In this document: positions 42,213 to 49,917 of the stretch, in pieces
How positions within the stretch are numbered: the first letter of the stretch is position 1
Layout of the letters: each line of letters opens with the position of its first letter
NCBI GenBank assembly: GCA_023423715.1
Contig: JAFAFC010000034.1
Span: 124,001 to 188,000 of the forward strand
From: Bacteroidota bacterium
GTDB lineage: Bacteria; Bacteroidota; Bacteroidia; Flavobacteriales; Weeksellaceae
Length of the DNA: 64,000 nucleotides
Direction of reading: 5' to 3'
Translations under genes and position numbers: made by a program
The notes under the pieces: generated by a model
Told to the model about the DNA's origin: nothing
Seen by the model: only the letters and a program-made list of their open reading frames with translations
Databases searched by the model: none

Positions 42213-43268
42213 ATGAAAGACGTAAAAATTGAATTTAGAAAACCCATTTATCCCGTAATTCCAGAGTTGGAAGCGTATTTGGATACGCATAATCGGTTGA
42301 CCGAAATTCGATTTTTCTACGATGATCTTTTACGTTTTTCGGGCTATACGTCGGTGGAAGACAAGGAAGGGAAAGACACGTTGTGGCTTAGCGTTTATTA
42401 TTCCGAGTCGGAACATAAAGAAATTGAAGAAAACCTCAATAAGATTTACACCTACTTACATTCGGATGGCGATAAGGACGTTTTGCCTTATTTAACGGTA
42501 GATTCCATTCATTTTTGCACCTTTGGAAATTCAAAGCCATTTCGAATTCGGGTTCGAAATATTCTGAACGATAATTACACCAATTTCTACATTAAAAAAG
42601 CCGATGCTTCACGTATTTATGGTTTGGAACTCGAGGAAATTCTTACACAAAACCGAATGAATTTCTTGGTTCATAAAGACACGCTGATTGAAGAACATAT
42701 TTTAGGAATTCCGGGCGATGTTTTTATTGATAAACATTTAGAGAGCTGTAGCCATCATGAAAAATCCCAGATTGCAAAAGAGTTTGTCAAATTCAACGAA
42801 CGGTGTATGATTGGACTTTTGGGCGATATGCGCTCGTACAATTACGTGGTGATTCCAACGCACGATTTTGATCAAGTTGTGTATCGAATTCGAGCCATTG
42901 ATTTTGATCAGCAGTGTTTTGAAGGGAATCTTCGAATATATCTCCCACAATATTTTAAAGAAAATGCGGCGATGGTTGATTTGGTTTATGACAAATTGAA
43001 ACCCAATTCCATCGAGCAATACCGAAAAGAAGTGCGTTCTGTTATTGCAAAACGTGTTTTAAGTAGTAACCGGCGTTTTCATGATCTAATAAATATTTTG
43101 AAATTGGATACCATTTCCACTTCCGAAAAAGTAGAAGAACTAAAACGTGGCTTGCAGAAATTAACATACAACTCTCAATTCAAAAAGTGCGAATCGATGG
43201 GTGAAGTCTTGGAAACAGGTATTAATTTCGTCATTCGCAACTACCAACATTCGCATATAAAAAGATAG
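42213..43268 (+). CDS. Uncharacterised protein with kinase-like catalytic motifs
   Basis: I know no named family. The 351-residue protein has no signal peptide or membrane segment. Residues 204-211 read GDMRSYNY, where Asp205 and Asn210 keep the D-x4-N spacing of kinase and aminoglycoside-phosphotransferase catalytic loops. IDFD follows at 229-232, about 20 residues after Asn210, as in the metal-binding Asp segment (DFG or IDF). Upstream, FYIKK (125-129) and GLELEEI (137-143) could be the ATP-binding Lys and helix-C Glu. Read as a divergent kinase fold; inference from motifs only. Confidence 0.62.
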   Translation: MKDVKIEFRKPIYPVIPELEAYLDTHNRLTEIRFFYDDLLRFSGYTSVEDKEGKDTLWLSVYYSESEHKEIEENLNKIYTYLHSDGDKDVLPYLTVDSIHFCTFGNSKPFRIRVRNILNDNYTNFYIKKADASRIYGLELEEILTQNRMNFLVHKDTLIEEHILGIPGDVFIDKHLESCSHHEKSQIAKEFVKFNERCMIGLLGDMRSYNYVVIPTHDFDQVVYRIRAIDFDQQCFEGNLRIYLPQYFKENAAMVDLVYDKLKPNSIEQYRKEVRSVIAKRVLSSNRRFHDLINILKLDTISTSEKVEELKRGLQKLTYNSQFKKCESMGEVLETGINFVIRNYQHSHIKR

Positions 43269-43309
43269 CGATTTCCTTTATTTGAAAGGCTTTTGTACCT
43301 TTACGAAAA

Positions 43310-44425
43310 ATGAACTTGATGAAACGACACTTTTGGAGCTTTTTCCTAGCCCTACCTTTCGTATTTGTAGCTTGTAAGCAAGAAAAAACGGATGAAAAAA
43401 CCAAAGAACTTACTGCCCAAGAAGCCGTTTTTCAGTTCAAAACCAATTTGTATAAAAATGCTGTCGATACAGTTTTTAAAAAGTATGATTTCAACGCATC
43501 GGTAGGCGTTTTCGAGGATAGCATCCTCGTTTATCGCAAAAATCAAGGATTTGAAAATTTCAAATCTCAAACTCAAATTTCAGACGCTTCAATTTTTCCG
43601 ATCGCATCGATTAGCAAGCAGTTTACAGCGGTTTTAATTCTAAAAAAAGCAGAAGAAGGCTTGTTAAATGTTCAAGATCCTGTTGCTAAATATCTCTCAA
43701 ATTTCAACACAAGTGACAAAGCAAAAATTACCATCGAACAGTTGATGAATCATACCTCGGGAATTAGTGATGCGGCGAATAATTTGGTTTCAAAACCGGG
43801 AGCCGAATTCAATTATTCAAATAAAGGTTTTCGTTATTTGGGTGACGTATTGGAAAAAGCGACGGGAAAAAGTTACTCGCAAAACGCTCAAGAATTGTTT
43901 AAACAAGTTGGCTTAAACTCTACGTTTACAGCAGATCAATTTACAGGTTCAAATTTCGCAAGTGCTCATATCGGAACATTAAAAACAGCGCAAGAAGTTC
44001 CTGGAATGCCTAAACGTTTGGTGGATGAATCCATTTCTATTCCGGCAGGTGGTATACTTTCAACAGTAAATGATTTGCATTTGTGGAATCAAAAATTGTA
44101 CGGTGGGAAAATTCTCAACGCCGAATTTTTGAAAAAGTTTCAAACTCAGAGTGCAGAGCGAAATCATCAAGTTTTAGGAAAAATGGGTTATGGATACGGT
44201 ATTATGATGAGCAAAACAGAACCTCTATCCTATTTCCATTCTGGGTATATTAAAGGAGCGCCTTCGTTGAACGTCTATTATCCGAAAACAAAAACGTCCT
44301 TAATTATCTTATCCAATTTTGCAAATGAAGGCATTGGAAAGAATGCTATTTTTCAGCCTCATAAAGATTTGAAAGCCGCTGCTGATGCGATCGAAAGCGC
44401 TTCACCAACAGCAACTTTAAATTAA
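43310..44425 (+). CDS. Serine beta-lactamase-like hydrolase (class C fold), lipoprotein
   Basis: Predicted envelope esterase, DD-peptidase-like enzyme or beta-lactamase-related protein. It has a lipoprotein signal (FFLALPFVFVAC, Cys22), then motif 1 SISK with nucleophile Ser100 and Lys103 (FPIASISKQFTAVLIL), motif 2 YSNKGF (YxN), and motif 3 HSGYIKG, where HSG replaces the KTG of class C beta-lactamases. Family members are mostly hydrolases of unknown substrate; resistance should not be assumed. Ends 4 bp into the convergent membrane gene. The second ATG (43319) is also possible. Confidence 0.85.
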   Translation: MNLMKRHFWSFFLALPFVFVACKQEKTDEKTKELTAQEAVFQFKTNLYKNAVDTVFKKYDFNASVGVFEDSILVYRKNQGFENFKSQTQISDASIFPIASISKQFTAVLILKKAEEGLLNVQDPVAKYLSNFNTSDKAKITIEQLMNHTSGISDAANNLVSKPGAEFNYSNKGFRYLGDVLEKATGKSYSQNAQELFKQVGLNSTFTADQFTGSNFASAHIGTLKTAQEVPGMPKRLVDESISIPAGGILSTVNDLHLWNQKLYGGKILNAEFLKKFQTQSAERNHQVLGKMGYGYGIMMSKTEPLSYFHSGYIKGAPSLNVYYPKTKTSLIILSNFANEGIGKNAIFQPHKDLKAAADAIESASPTATLN

Positions 44426-45138
44426 TTCGCTTTTTTCAGTTGATTTTTCAGTTTGCTCACAATTTTTTGATGTTGAAGTAAATTTAAAAATCCAAAAATA
44501 GAATAAGCTGTCAATATCGTACCCGCCAAAATCATGATGTAAAAATTCACTGCTGTTTTCTCCCCAGAAAAGTAGGCAAGAAAATTACTTGCTTGTTCTT
44601 CGGGATCCATTATATTTTTGATCTGAAAAATAAAACCCAAGAAAATCGCAATACTATTTCTTTGATAAACAGAATACTGCAACGATTGTTTCTTAGTGTC
44701 AAAATACTTATAATCCTTAAGTAAAAAGAAAATCAAAACCAAAAGTGGAATACCAAGAACGATAAAGTTGATTCCGAAGAAAGCCTCTATAAACACTTCT
44801 TTGACAAGTGTTTTTGCGAATAGTACTGTTAATGCTGTTGTAAATACTGAAAACGCCACTGCTTTTCTGAATGTTTTAAAAAATTCTCGATTAATAATTT
44901 TCATAAGAAAACTAGGTGCGTACAAATGCAGCCAATAGCTGTATTTCATTTTCAACTCGTCCTTCCAAAGGTCTTTAACATAGATGAAGGCTTCATTAAA
45001 ACCGATATTTTTTTCGCTTTGAACGTCGATAATTTGAGTAACAAAATGATCTTCCATTTCAATTAAAACATCCACGGGGATTTTTCTTGAATGTAAAAAA
45101 TCGTGAACTTCTTGTTTTTGAACTTGTGTTATCATCAT
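44422..45138 (-). CDS. Membrane protein of a PadR-linked operon (paralogue B)
   Basis: 238 residues: an N-terminal cytoplasmic helical part of about 85 residues (QEVHDFLHSRKIPVDVLIEM, NIGFNEAFIYVKDLWKDELK) followed by about four membrane segments. It resembles its upstream neighbour at 45149 in layout (helical domain with a GFNEAF/SFEEAW motif, then membrane helices), so the two look like a tandem duplication. Such membrane proteins often accompany PadR regulators. Function unknown. Confidence 0.7.
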   Translation of the reverse strand: MMITQVQKQEVHDFLHSRKIPVDVLIEMEDHFVTQIIDVQSEKNIGFNEAFIYVKDLWKDELKMKYSYWLHLYAPSFLMKIINREFFKTFRKAVAFSVFTTALTVLFAKTLVKEVFIEAFFGINFIVLGIPLLVLIFFLLKDYKYFDTKKQSLQYSVYQRNSIAIFLGFIFQIKNIMDPEEQASNFLAYFSGEKTAVNFYIMILAGTILTAYSIFGFLNLLQHQKIVSKLKNQLKKAN

Positions 45139-45148
45139 TGAATTTGAA

Positions 45149-45898
45149 TTAAATTAAAACTTCTTCTACTTTCTTTTTGAAGCGAATTGCTTGTCCGAAT
45201 GCTTTTTGATACTCTTTGAATCCAAAATAAAAATACGTTAATGCGAACATATATAACGCTAAGAAAAACCAAACAAACAACATAAAACCGTAGTTTGCGG
45301 AATTTAAATTTCCCGATTGAAAGAGTAAGGAGTTTAAAAGAGAATGCATTTTTTCCCATCTTTCTGTAGAACTAAAAAAAGCAATAGCACCACCAGTTGC
45401 ACTTGGGATAGCCATAATTCCTTCATATTGGGTTAGTGGATTTGTATCTTTTAATTGTAGAGAATTTTTCTTTTTTAATTGGCTCGTTCTTATTAAAAAG
45501 AAAACAGCGAGAACTAAAAATGATCCACAAAAAATGATTTGCGTTAGCATAATCTCACTTTGAGGAATCCACGCAAAAGCAAGAAAAAATACCGTTGACA
45601 AAAGAATCCCTAAACCTATGGATCTAGGTATAGACCTTCTATTTCTTTGCGTGATTATTTTCTTAGCTAGGATAGAGATATCATCCAAACTAAATCGAAC
45701 ATCATAGGTCATTATAAGCTCGTCAATCCACGTAAATTGTACTTTTTGCCAAGCTTCTTCGAAACTCATATTTTCATTCGTTCTCAACTCATGAATCTGC
45801 GTGGTCATATGATCGTAAACTTCTGACATCAGATCATACGAAAGCCTTTTGTTCACCAAATAGTTGATAATTAATTTATCTTCTTCTTTTGAAATCAT
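45149..45898 (-). CDS. Membrane protein of a PadR-linked operon (paralogue A)
   Basis: 249 residues with an N-terminal helical part (LIINYLVNKRLSYDLMSEVYD, NMSFEEAWQKVQFTWIDELIM) and about five membrane helices (SIGLGILLSTVFFLAFAW, MLTQIIFCGSFLVLAVFFLI, GFMLFVWFFLALYMFALTYF among them). Lies 9 bp after padR and 10 bp before paralogue B on the same strand. Reminiscent of DUF1700-like partners of PadR, though I would not assign it. Function unknown. Confidence 0.72.
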   Translation of the reverse strand: MISKEEDKLIINYLVNKRLSYDLMSEVYDHMTTQIHELRTNENMSFEEAWQKVQFTWIDELIMTYDVRFSLDDISILAKKIITQRNRRSIPRSIGLGILLSTVFFLAFAWIPQSEIMLTQIIFCGSFLVLAVFFLIRTSQLKKKNSLQLKDTNPLTQYEGIMAIPSATGGAIAFFSSTERWEKMHSLLNSLLFQSGNLNSANYGFMLFVWFFLALYMFALTYFYFGFKEYQKAFGQAIRFKKKVEEVLI

Positions 45899-45907
45899 CG
45901 TAAATAA

Positions 45908-46234
45908 TTAATTAAAAATAGAATTAAGATTCAGAATAAAGGTTTTCATTTCCTCTTCATGAAGAAGTTGTTGCCGTTTTCCTTTTTCGGTTAGTAAGTA
46001 GTATTTTCGGTCACGACCATTAATATTCCGAAGTTCCGAAACAATCAACCCATCCGCTTCCAATTTATGCAATAGCGGATAGAGCGCGCCTTCCGTCATT
46101 TCCAACTCACCTTTGGTGAGTTCTTTCGCACGTTGTGTCATCTGGTAGCCGTACATTTTCACATTCTGAGCGAGAAGCTTCAAAATAATATTTTGCAAGG
46201 TTCCCTTGTATAATTTATTATTCTTCTTTATCAT
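45908..46234 (-). CDS. PadR-family transcriptional regulator
   Basis: Winged-helix repressor of 108 residues, MIKKNNKLYKGTLQNIILKL at the start, with ILKLLAQNVKMYGYQMTQRA, GALYPLLHKLEADGLI and GRDRKYYLLTEKGKRQ, the PadR N-terminal core. The start at 46232-46234 is preferred over a TTG at 46258, which overlaps the -7 box. It heads an operon with two membrane proteins and probably represses it and itself, releasing in response to an unknown ligand or stress. Confidence 0.9.
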   Translation of the reverse strand: MIKKNNKLYKGTLQNIILKLLAQNVKMYGYQMTQRAKELTKGELEMTEGALYPLLHKLEADGLIVSELRNINGRDRKYYLLTEKGKRQQLLHEEEMKTFILNLNSIFN

Positions 46235-46238
46235 ACCT

Positions 46239-46287
46239 AATTTTCTTATATATAACAAATCTATATATAATTTTCTTATGTATCAAA
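46239..46287 (-). promoter_or_regulatory. padR promoter and candidate PadR operator
   Basis: On the minus strand TTTG (46284-46287), 20 bp, TAGATTTG (46256-46263). Two near-identical copies of TTTTCTTATRTAT (46241-46253 and 46271-46283, plus strand) lie 30 bp apart on either side of the -7 box, as expected of a PadR autorepression site. Confidence 0.55.
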
Positions 46288-46316
46288 CAAAATGTATAAT
46301 ATTTTAGAAATACCCT

Positions 46317-46324
46317 TACCTTTG
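46317..46324 (+). promoter_or_regulatory. Predicted -7 box of ruvC
   Basis: TACCTTTG only 4 bp before the GTG at 46329, implying a leaderless ruvC transcript. Confidence 0.4.
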
Positions 46325-46328
46325 CTTT

Positions 46329-46883
46329 GTGGAAGTAGAAAAAATTATTTTAGGAATCGACCCAGGAACGACCGTCATGGGTTATGGATTAATCAAAATC
46401 AAGAAAGGAAAAATGGAAATGCTTTCCATTCATGAACTTATTTTACGAAAATATCCCAACCACGAAACCAAACTAAAATATATTTTTGAACGAACGTTGG
46501 CTCTAATTGACGAGTTCAATCCAGACGAAGTTGCACTAGAAGCACCATTCTTTGGGAAAAATGTTCAATCCATGTTGAAACTAGGTCGTGCACAAGGCGT
46601 TGCCATGGCAGCAAGTTTATATCGAAACATTCCGATTACCGAATATTCACCCAAGAAAGTGAAAATGGCCATTACCGGAAACGGAAACGCCAGTAAAGAA
46701 CAAGTTGCAGGAATGCTTCAAAATCTTTTGAAATTGAAAGAATTCCCCACCAAATATTTAGATGCATCCGATGGATTGGCGGTAGCCGTTTGTCATCATT
46801 TTAATTCAGGTGGTATCACCAATGAAAAATCCTATTCCGGGTGGGATGCTTTTCTAAAACAAAACCCAGATCGAATTAAATAA
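46329..46883 (+). CDS. ruvC: Holliday junction resolvase RuvC
   Basis: Cuts Holliday junctions with RuvAB during recombination repair. The 184-residue RNase H-fold protein has acidic catalytic residues in LGIDPGTT (Asp11), ALEAPFFGKN, and YLDASDGLAVAVCHHF. The GTG start (46329) gives MEVEKIILGIDPG. The upstream -7 box lies so close that translation likely starts at the RNA 5' end. Divergent from the padR operon. Confidence 0.94.
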   Translation: MEVEKIILGIDPGTTVMGYGLIKIKKGKMEMLSIHELILRKYPNHETKLKYIFERTLALIDEFNPDEVALEAPFFGKNVQSMLKLGRAQGVAMAASLYRNIPITEYSPKKVKMAITGNGNASKEQVAGMLQNLLKLKEFPTKYLDASDGLAVAVCHHFNSGGITNEKSYSGWDAFLKQNPDRIK

Positions 46884-46888
46884 TCAAT

Positions 46889-47299
46889 CTATTGATAATC
46901 TTTTGGCGTAATCACCAATTCCAGAACAGGTTTTTTGTTTATATCTTGATAGGAATATTTGAAAGTCACGTTTTGTTTTCTTAAATCCTCCAAATCGGGA
47001 GACGTTTTTATCAACTCGATCATTTCCTTTTTTAGCAAAGGTTTGGAGTTTTCGTAATACGCTGCATCCGTATTTTTTGGATCATCAAGTGTTAATGTAT
47101 AATGATAATGCATGGTTTTTTCGTCATCGACACTCGCAAAATCCAGACGCACACCTTCATTAATTTCTTGTGGCGTAACTTTATTGATAGAATCTGCCGT
47201 CTCTTTTAACTCATTAGCAATCTCATTGGAAGGCGTTTTCTTACACGAGACAAAAAGCACAAGTAGTGAAACGGAAAGAATGGAAACTACATTTTTCAT
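46889..47299 (-). CDS. Lipoprotein of unknown function
   Basis: 136 residues with a lipoprotein signal MKNVVSILSVSLLVLFVSC (lipidated Cys19), followed by an acidic domain, EGVRLDFASVDDEKTMHYHY and VTFKYSYQDINKKPVLELV, likely a small alpha/beta fold. No family recognised. Convergent with ruvC, 5 bp between stops. Confidence 0.7.
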   Translation of the reverse strand: MKNVVSILSVSLLVLFVSCKKTPSNEIANELKETADSINKVTPQEINEGVRLDFASVDDEKTMHYHYTLTLDDPKNTDAAYYENSKPLLKKEMIELIKTSPDLEDLRKQNVTFKYSYQDINKKPVLELVITPKDYQ

Positions 47300-47484
47300 C
47301 GGAATTTTGATTTTAGGTGTTTGTAAAATAAAAATACGAAAAAATAATTTAATTTTTATATAGCTGATTTTCAGCGATTTTATTTGTAAAATTATTTTAT
47401 AACCGATTTACTAGGCAAAACCTACTACTATCCGTAACATTGTCATAATTATTGCAGACTAATTAGGAACTAATTTTAGAAATA

Positions 47485-48555
47485 ATGAAAACAAATAAAA
47501 TTCAACCCACTCCCGTGAATCATGAAATGAATGGTTTTCAAAAGTTTATGATGCTGTGCTCGGGAGCCAACATTCATTTGCTAAAAAAAACACCAAGTGA
47601 ATGGAATAAATTTGCAGGAATTGGTGGAATCGTATTATTTACCGCTGTTTTTGCAACGCTTTCTGCGGGATATGCTTTATTTACGGTCTTTGATAATATT
47701 TGGGTTGCGGTAGGATTCGGAATCGTTTGGGGACTAATGATTTTCAACCTTGACCGTTACATCGTTTCCTCGATGAAAAAAACGGGAACGGTTTGGAATC
47801 AGATTTTAATGGCAATTCCACGTTTGATTTTGGCTACGTTTTTAGGAATTATCATTTCAAAACCTTTAGAATTGAAAATCTTTGAAAAAGAGGTTAACAA
47901 GCAATTAAATACCATCATTCAACGAAATAAAAAACAATTGGAAGGTGAAATGAACGGAAGAATCCTGCAACAATCGACACCTTTTGAAACAGAAAAAAAA
48001 CAAATCTCGGAAAAAATCGCTGTTTACCAAGCTTCGTATGACTCGGCTGCCGTAGAATTGGAAAGAGAAATTCTAGGCACAAAAACAGGTTTAACAAGTG
48101 GTAAAGAAGGTTACGGATCTAATGCCAAACGTAAAGCTGAACTTAAGGAACAGCGCAAACTCGATTTAGAAAATTATCAAAAACAAATGACTCCACGATT
48201 GGAGTATTTGGATAAAGAAATTTCAAAAGTCTATACAAATCTCCAAACGGAGCGAACGAAAACTGAAACGATAGAAGATCGATTTAACGGATTTGCGGCT
48301 CGACTTCAAGCCTTAGATGAACTTGGTAAAAACTCTGAAATAATTGCTCTTGCAGCCGCATTTATCATGGGACTTTTCATTTGTCTTGAAATATCTCCAG
48401 TTTTAGTGAAACTGATTTCAAGTGTCGGACCATACGACTTCTTACTTGAAAAAACAGAAAACGATTTCCGACTCTATTCCAAAGAAAAAATTGAGAAAGG
48501 AAACTATCTCACAGACCATCGAATCGACCGATTCAAGCAAGATTTAGAAGAATAA
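47485..48555 (+). CDS. DUF4407 membrane protein
   Basis: 356 residues. The DUF4407 core CSGANIHLLKKTPSEWNKFAG is followed by two close membrane helices (about 45-105), NLDRYIVSSMKKTG, another helix pair near 110-130, then a long charged coiled coil (about 135-280, with KKQLEGEMNGRILQQ and ERTKTETIEDRFNG), and a last membrane helix (ALAAAFIMGLFICLEISPVLVKL). The coiled coil probably lies in the periplasm or cytoplasm between anchors. Role unknown; related proteins are common in Bacteroidota. Confidence 0.82.
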   Translation: MKTNKIQPTPVNHEMNGFQKFMMLCSGANIHLLKKTPSEWNKFAGIGGIVLFTAVFATLSAGYALFTVFDNIWVAVGFGIVWGLMIFNLDRYIVSSMKKTGTVWNQILMAIPRLILATFLGIIISKPLELKIFEKEVNKQLNTIIQRNKKQLEGEMNGRILQQSTPFETEKKQISEKIAVYQASYDSAAVELEREILGTKTGLTSGKEGYGSNAKRKAELKEQRKLDLENYQKQMTPRLEYLDKEISKVYTNLQTERTKTETIEDRFNGFAARLQALDELGKNSEIIALAAAFIMGLFICLEISPVLVKLISSVGPYDFLLEKTENDFRLYSKEKIEKGNYLTDHRIDRFKQDLEE

Positions 48556-48576
48556 ATCACTTAAAATAGAATTTAT

Positions 48577-48602
48577 AAAGACCTCATTTGAGGTCTTTTT
48601 TC
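48577..48602 (+). terminator. Terminator after the DUF4407 gene
   Basis: Stem AAAGACCTCA / TGAGGTCTTT with a tight loop and a T run. Confidence 0.85.
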
Positions 48603-48630
48603 ATTAACTGAATTTTCTCATCCTCAAATT

Positions 48631-48662
48631 TTTGAGCATCAAACAGAATGTCTCTAGCTTTG
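48631..48662 (+). promoter_or_regulatory. Full -33/-7 promoter of the MFS transporter gene
   Basis: TTTG (48631-48634), 20 bp, TAGCTTTG (48655-48662). The ATG (48667) begins 5 bp after the -7 box, so the transcript should start at or next to the start codon. Confidence 0.65.
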
Positions 48663-48666
48663 AGTA

Positions 48667-49887
48667 ATGTCGAAATTGAAAAACAATCGCTGGATCATAG
48701 CTAGTATGGCTACTTGTACCCATTTACTTTTGGGAACAGTTTATGCGTGGAGTTTTTTCCAAAAACCGATAACAGAATCTTTAGGTTGGACTCAATCTGA
48801 AACTGCGTGGGCTTTTAGTATTTCAATTTTCATGCTGGGAGTCACCGCAGCTTGGTGTGGAGGTAGAATTCACCAAATTGGTGTGAAAAAATTAGCCGTT
48901 CTCGGTGGATTCCTCTATGCCTTGGGGTATATTATTTCCTTTTTTGCGTTACATTATCATCTACTTCCTTTACTTTATCTTGGTTTTGGTGTTATTGGTG
49001 GCATAGGTTTAGGAATGGCATACGTAACACCCGTTGCAGCTGTCTCAGAATGGTTTCCTGAAAAATCAGGCTTCATAACAGGAATGGTGGTCATGGGATT
49101 TGGTTTGGGAGCTTTTCTTATGTCTAAAGTCTTAGCACCATTTTTACTTAGTTTATTTAATGGAAATCTCGCCTACACATTTCTTGGTGTTGGTTGCGTT
49201 CTACTCATTTTACTTCCAATTTCGGCTTCTTTTTTAAAAGCAAATCCTGAAGTTGTGAATGCGGCAACGAAAGAAAATAAAAATATATCATCCATCTTAA
49301 AATCAAAAAACTATCAATTCATTTGGTTGATGTTTCTCTTTAACATCGTTGCAGGAATGATTTTTATTGCTTTTCAATCGCCATTACTTCAGAATCTTTT
49401 AATGAAAAATGGAATAAGCGATTCATTAACATTAAGTGAAAAAGGAGCGACACTCATTGCCGTAACTGCAGTATTTAATGGAATTGGACGATTCTTTTGG
49501 GGAAGTCTTTCCGATAAAATTGGACAAATAACAGCTTTTCGATGGATGCTGATTTTGGAAATCCTTTGCTTTGTCGTTTTAATTTTCACTCAAAATCCCA
49601 CGATCTTTTTTGGAGTCGTTTGTATAATATTACTTTGCTACGGTGGCGGATTTGGAATGATTCCATCCCTAATTAAGGAACATTTTGGAGCAAAACTTAT
49701 GGCTTCACTTTATGGGATTGTTTTGGTTGCTTGGGGATTTGGCGGAATTATCGGCCCACAAGTTACCGCCTATTTAAGTGATCATTTTCCAGAAAACGCG
49801 GGTGTCTTTTCGTATTACATTGGTTTAGGCTTGTTGCTTATTGGATTAATCCTTTCCTTGAGTATCAAAACAAAAAAAGCCGCATAA
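48667..49887 (+). CDS. MFS transporter, oxalate/formate antiporter-like (OFA) family
   Basis: Inner-membrane carrier of 406 residues with about 12 hydrophobic helices. The first is RWIIASMATCTHLLLGTVYAW, followed by WSFFQKPITESLGWTQSETAW, GFLYALGYIISFF, GGIGLGMAYVTPVAAVSEWFPEKSGFITG and the mid-protein repeat GRFFWGSLSDKIG. The WTQxxxxW and AxWFPxxxGxxxG elements are typical of the OFA/YhjX-like group, which moves small carboxylates. The real substrate cannot be read from sequence. Confidence 0.86.
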   Translation: MSKLKNNRWIIASMATCTHLLLGTVYAWSFFQKPITESLGWTQSETAWAFSISIFMLGVTAAWCGGRIHQIGVKKLAVLGGFLYALGYIISFFALHYHLLPLLYLGFGVIGGIGLGMAYVTPVAAVSEWFPEKSGFITGMVVMGFGLGAFLMSKVLAPFLLSLFNGNLAYTFLGVGCVLLILLPISASFLKANPEVVNAATKENKNISSILKSKNYQFIWLMFLFNIVAGMIFIAFQSPLLQNLLMKNGISDSLTLSEKGATLIAVTAVFNGIGRFFWGSLSDKIGQITAFRWMLILEILCFVVLIFTQNPTIFFGVVCIILLCYGGGFGMIPSLIKEHFGAKLMASLYGIVLVAWGFGGIIGPQVTAYLSDHFPENAGVFSYYIGLGLLLIGLILSLSIKTKKAA

Positions 49888-49917
49888 ATGCGACTTTTAA
49901 TTATTTGAGCTCTCCTA

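Noticed and set aside
43310..44425. Antibiotic-resistance beta-lactamase
   Set aside because: SxxK, YxN and HSG motifs show the fold only. The KTG box is replaced, and most such proteins in this class are esterases or peptidases of unknown substrate.
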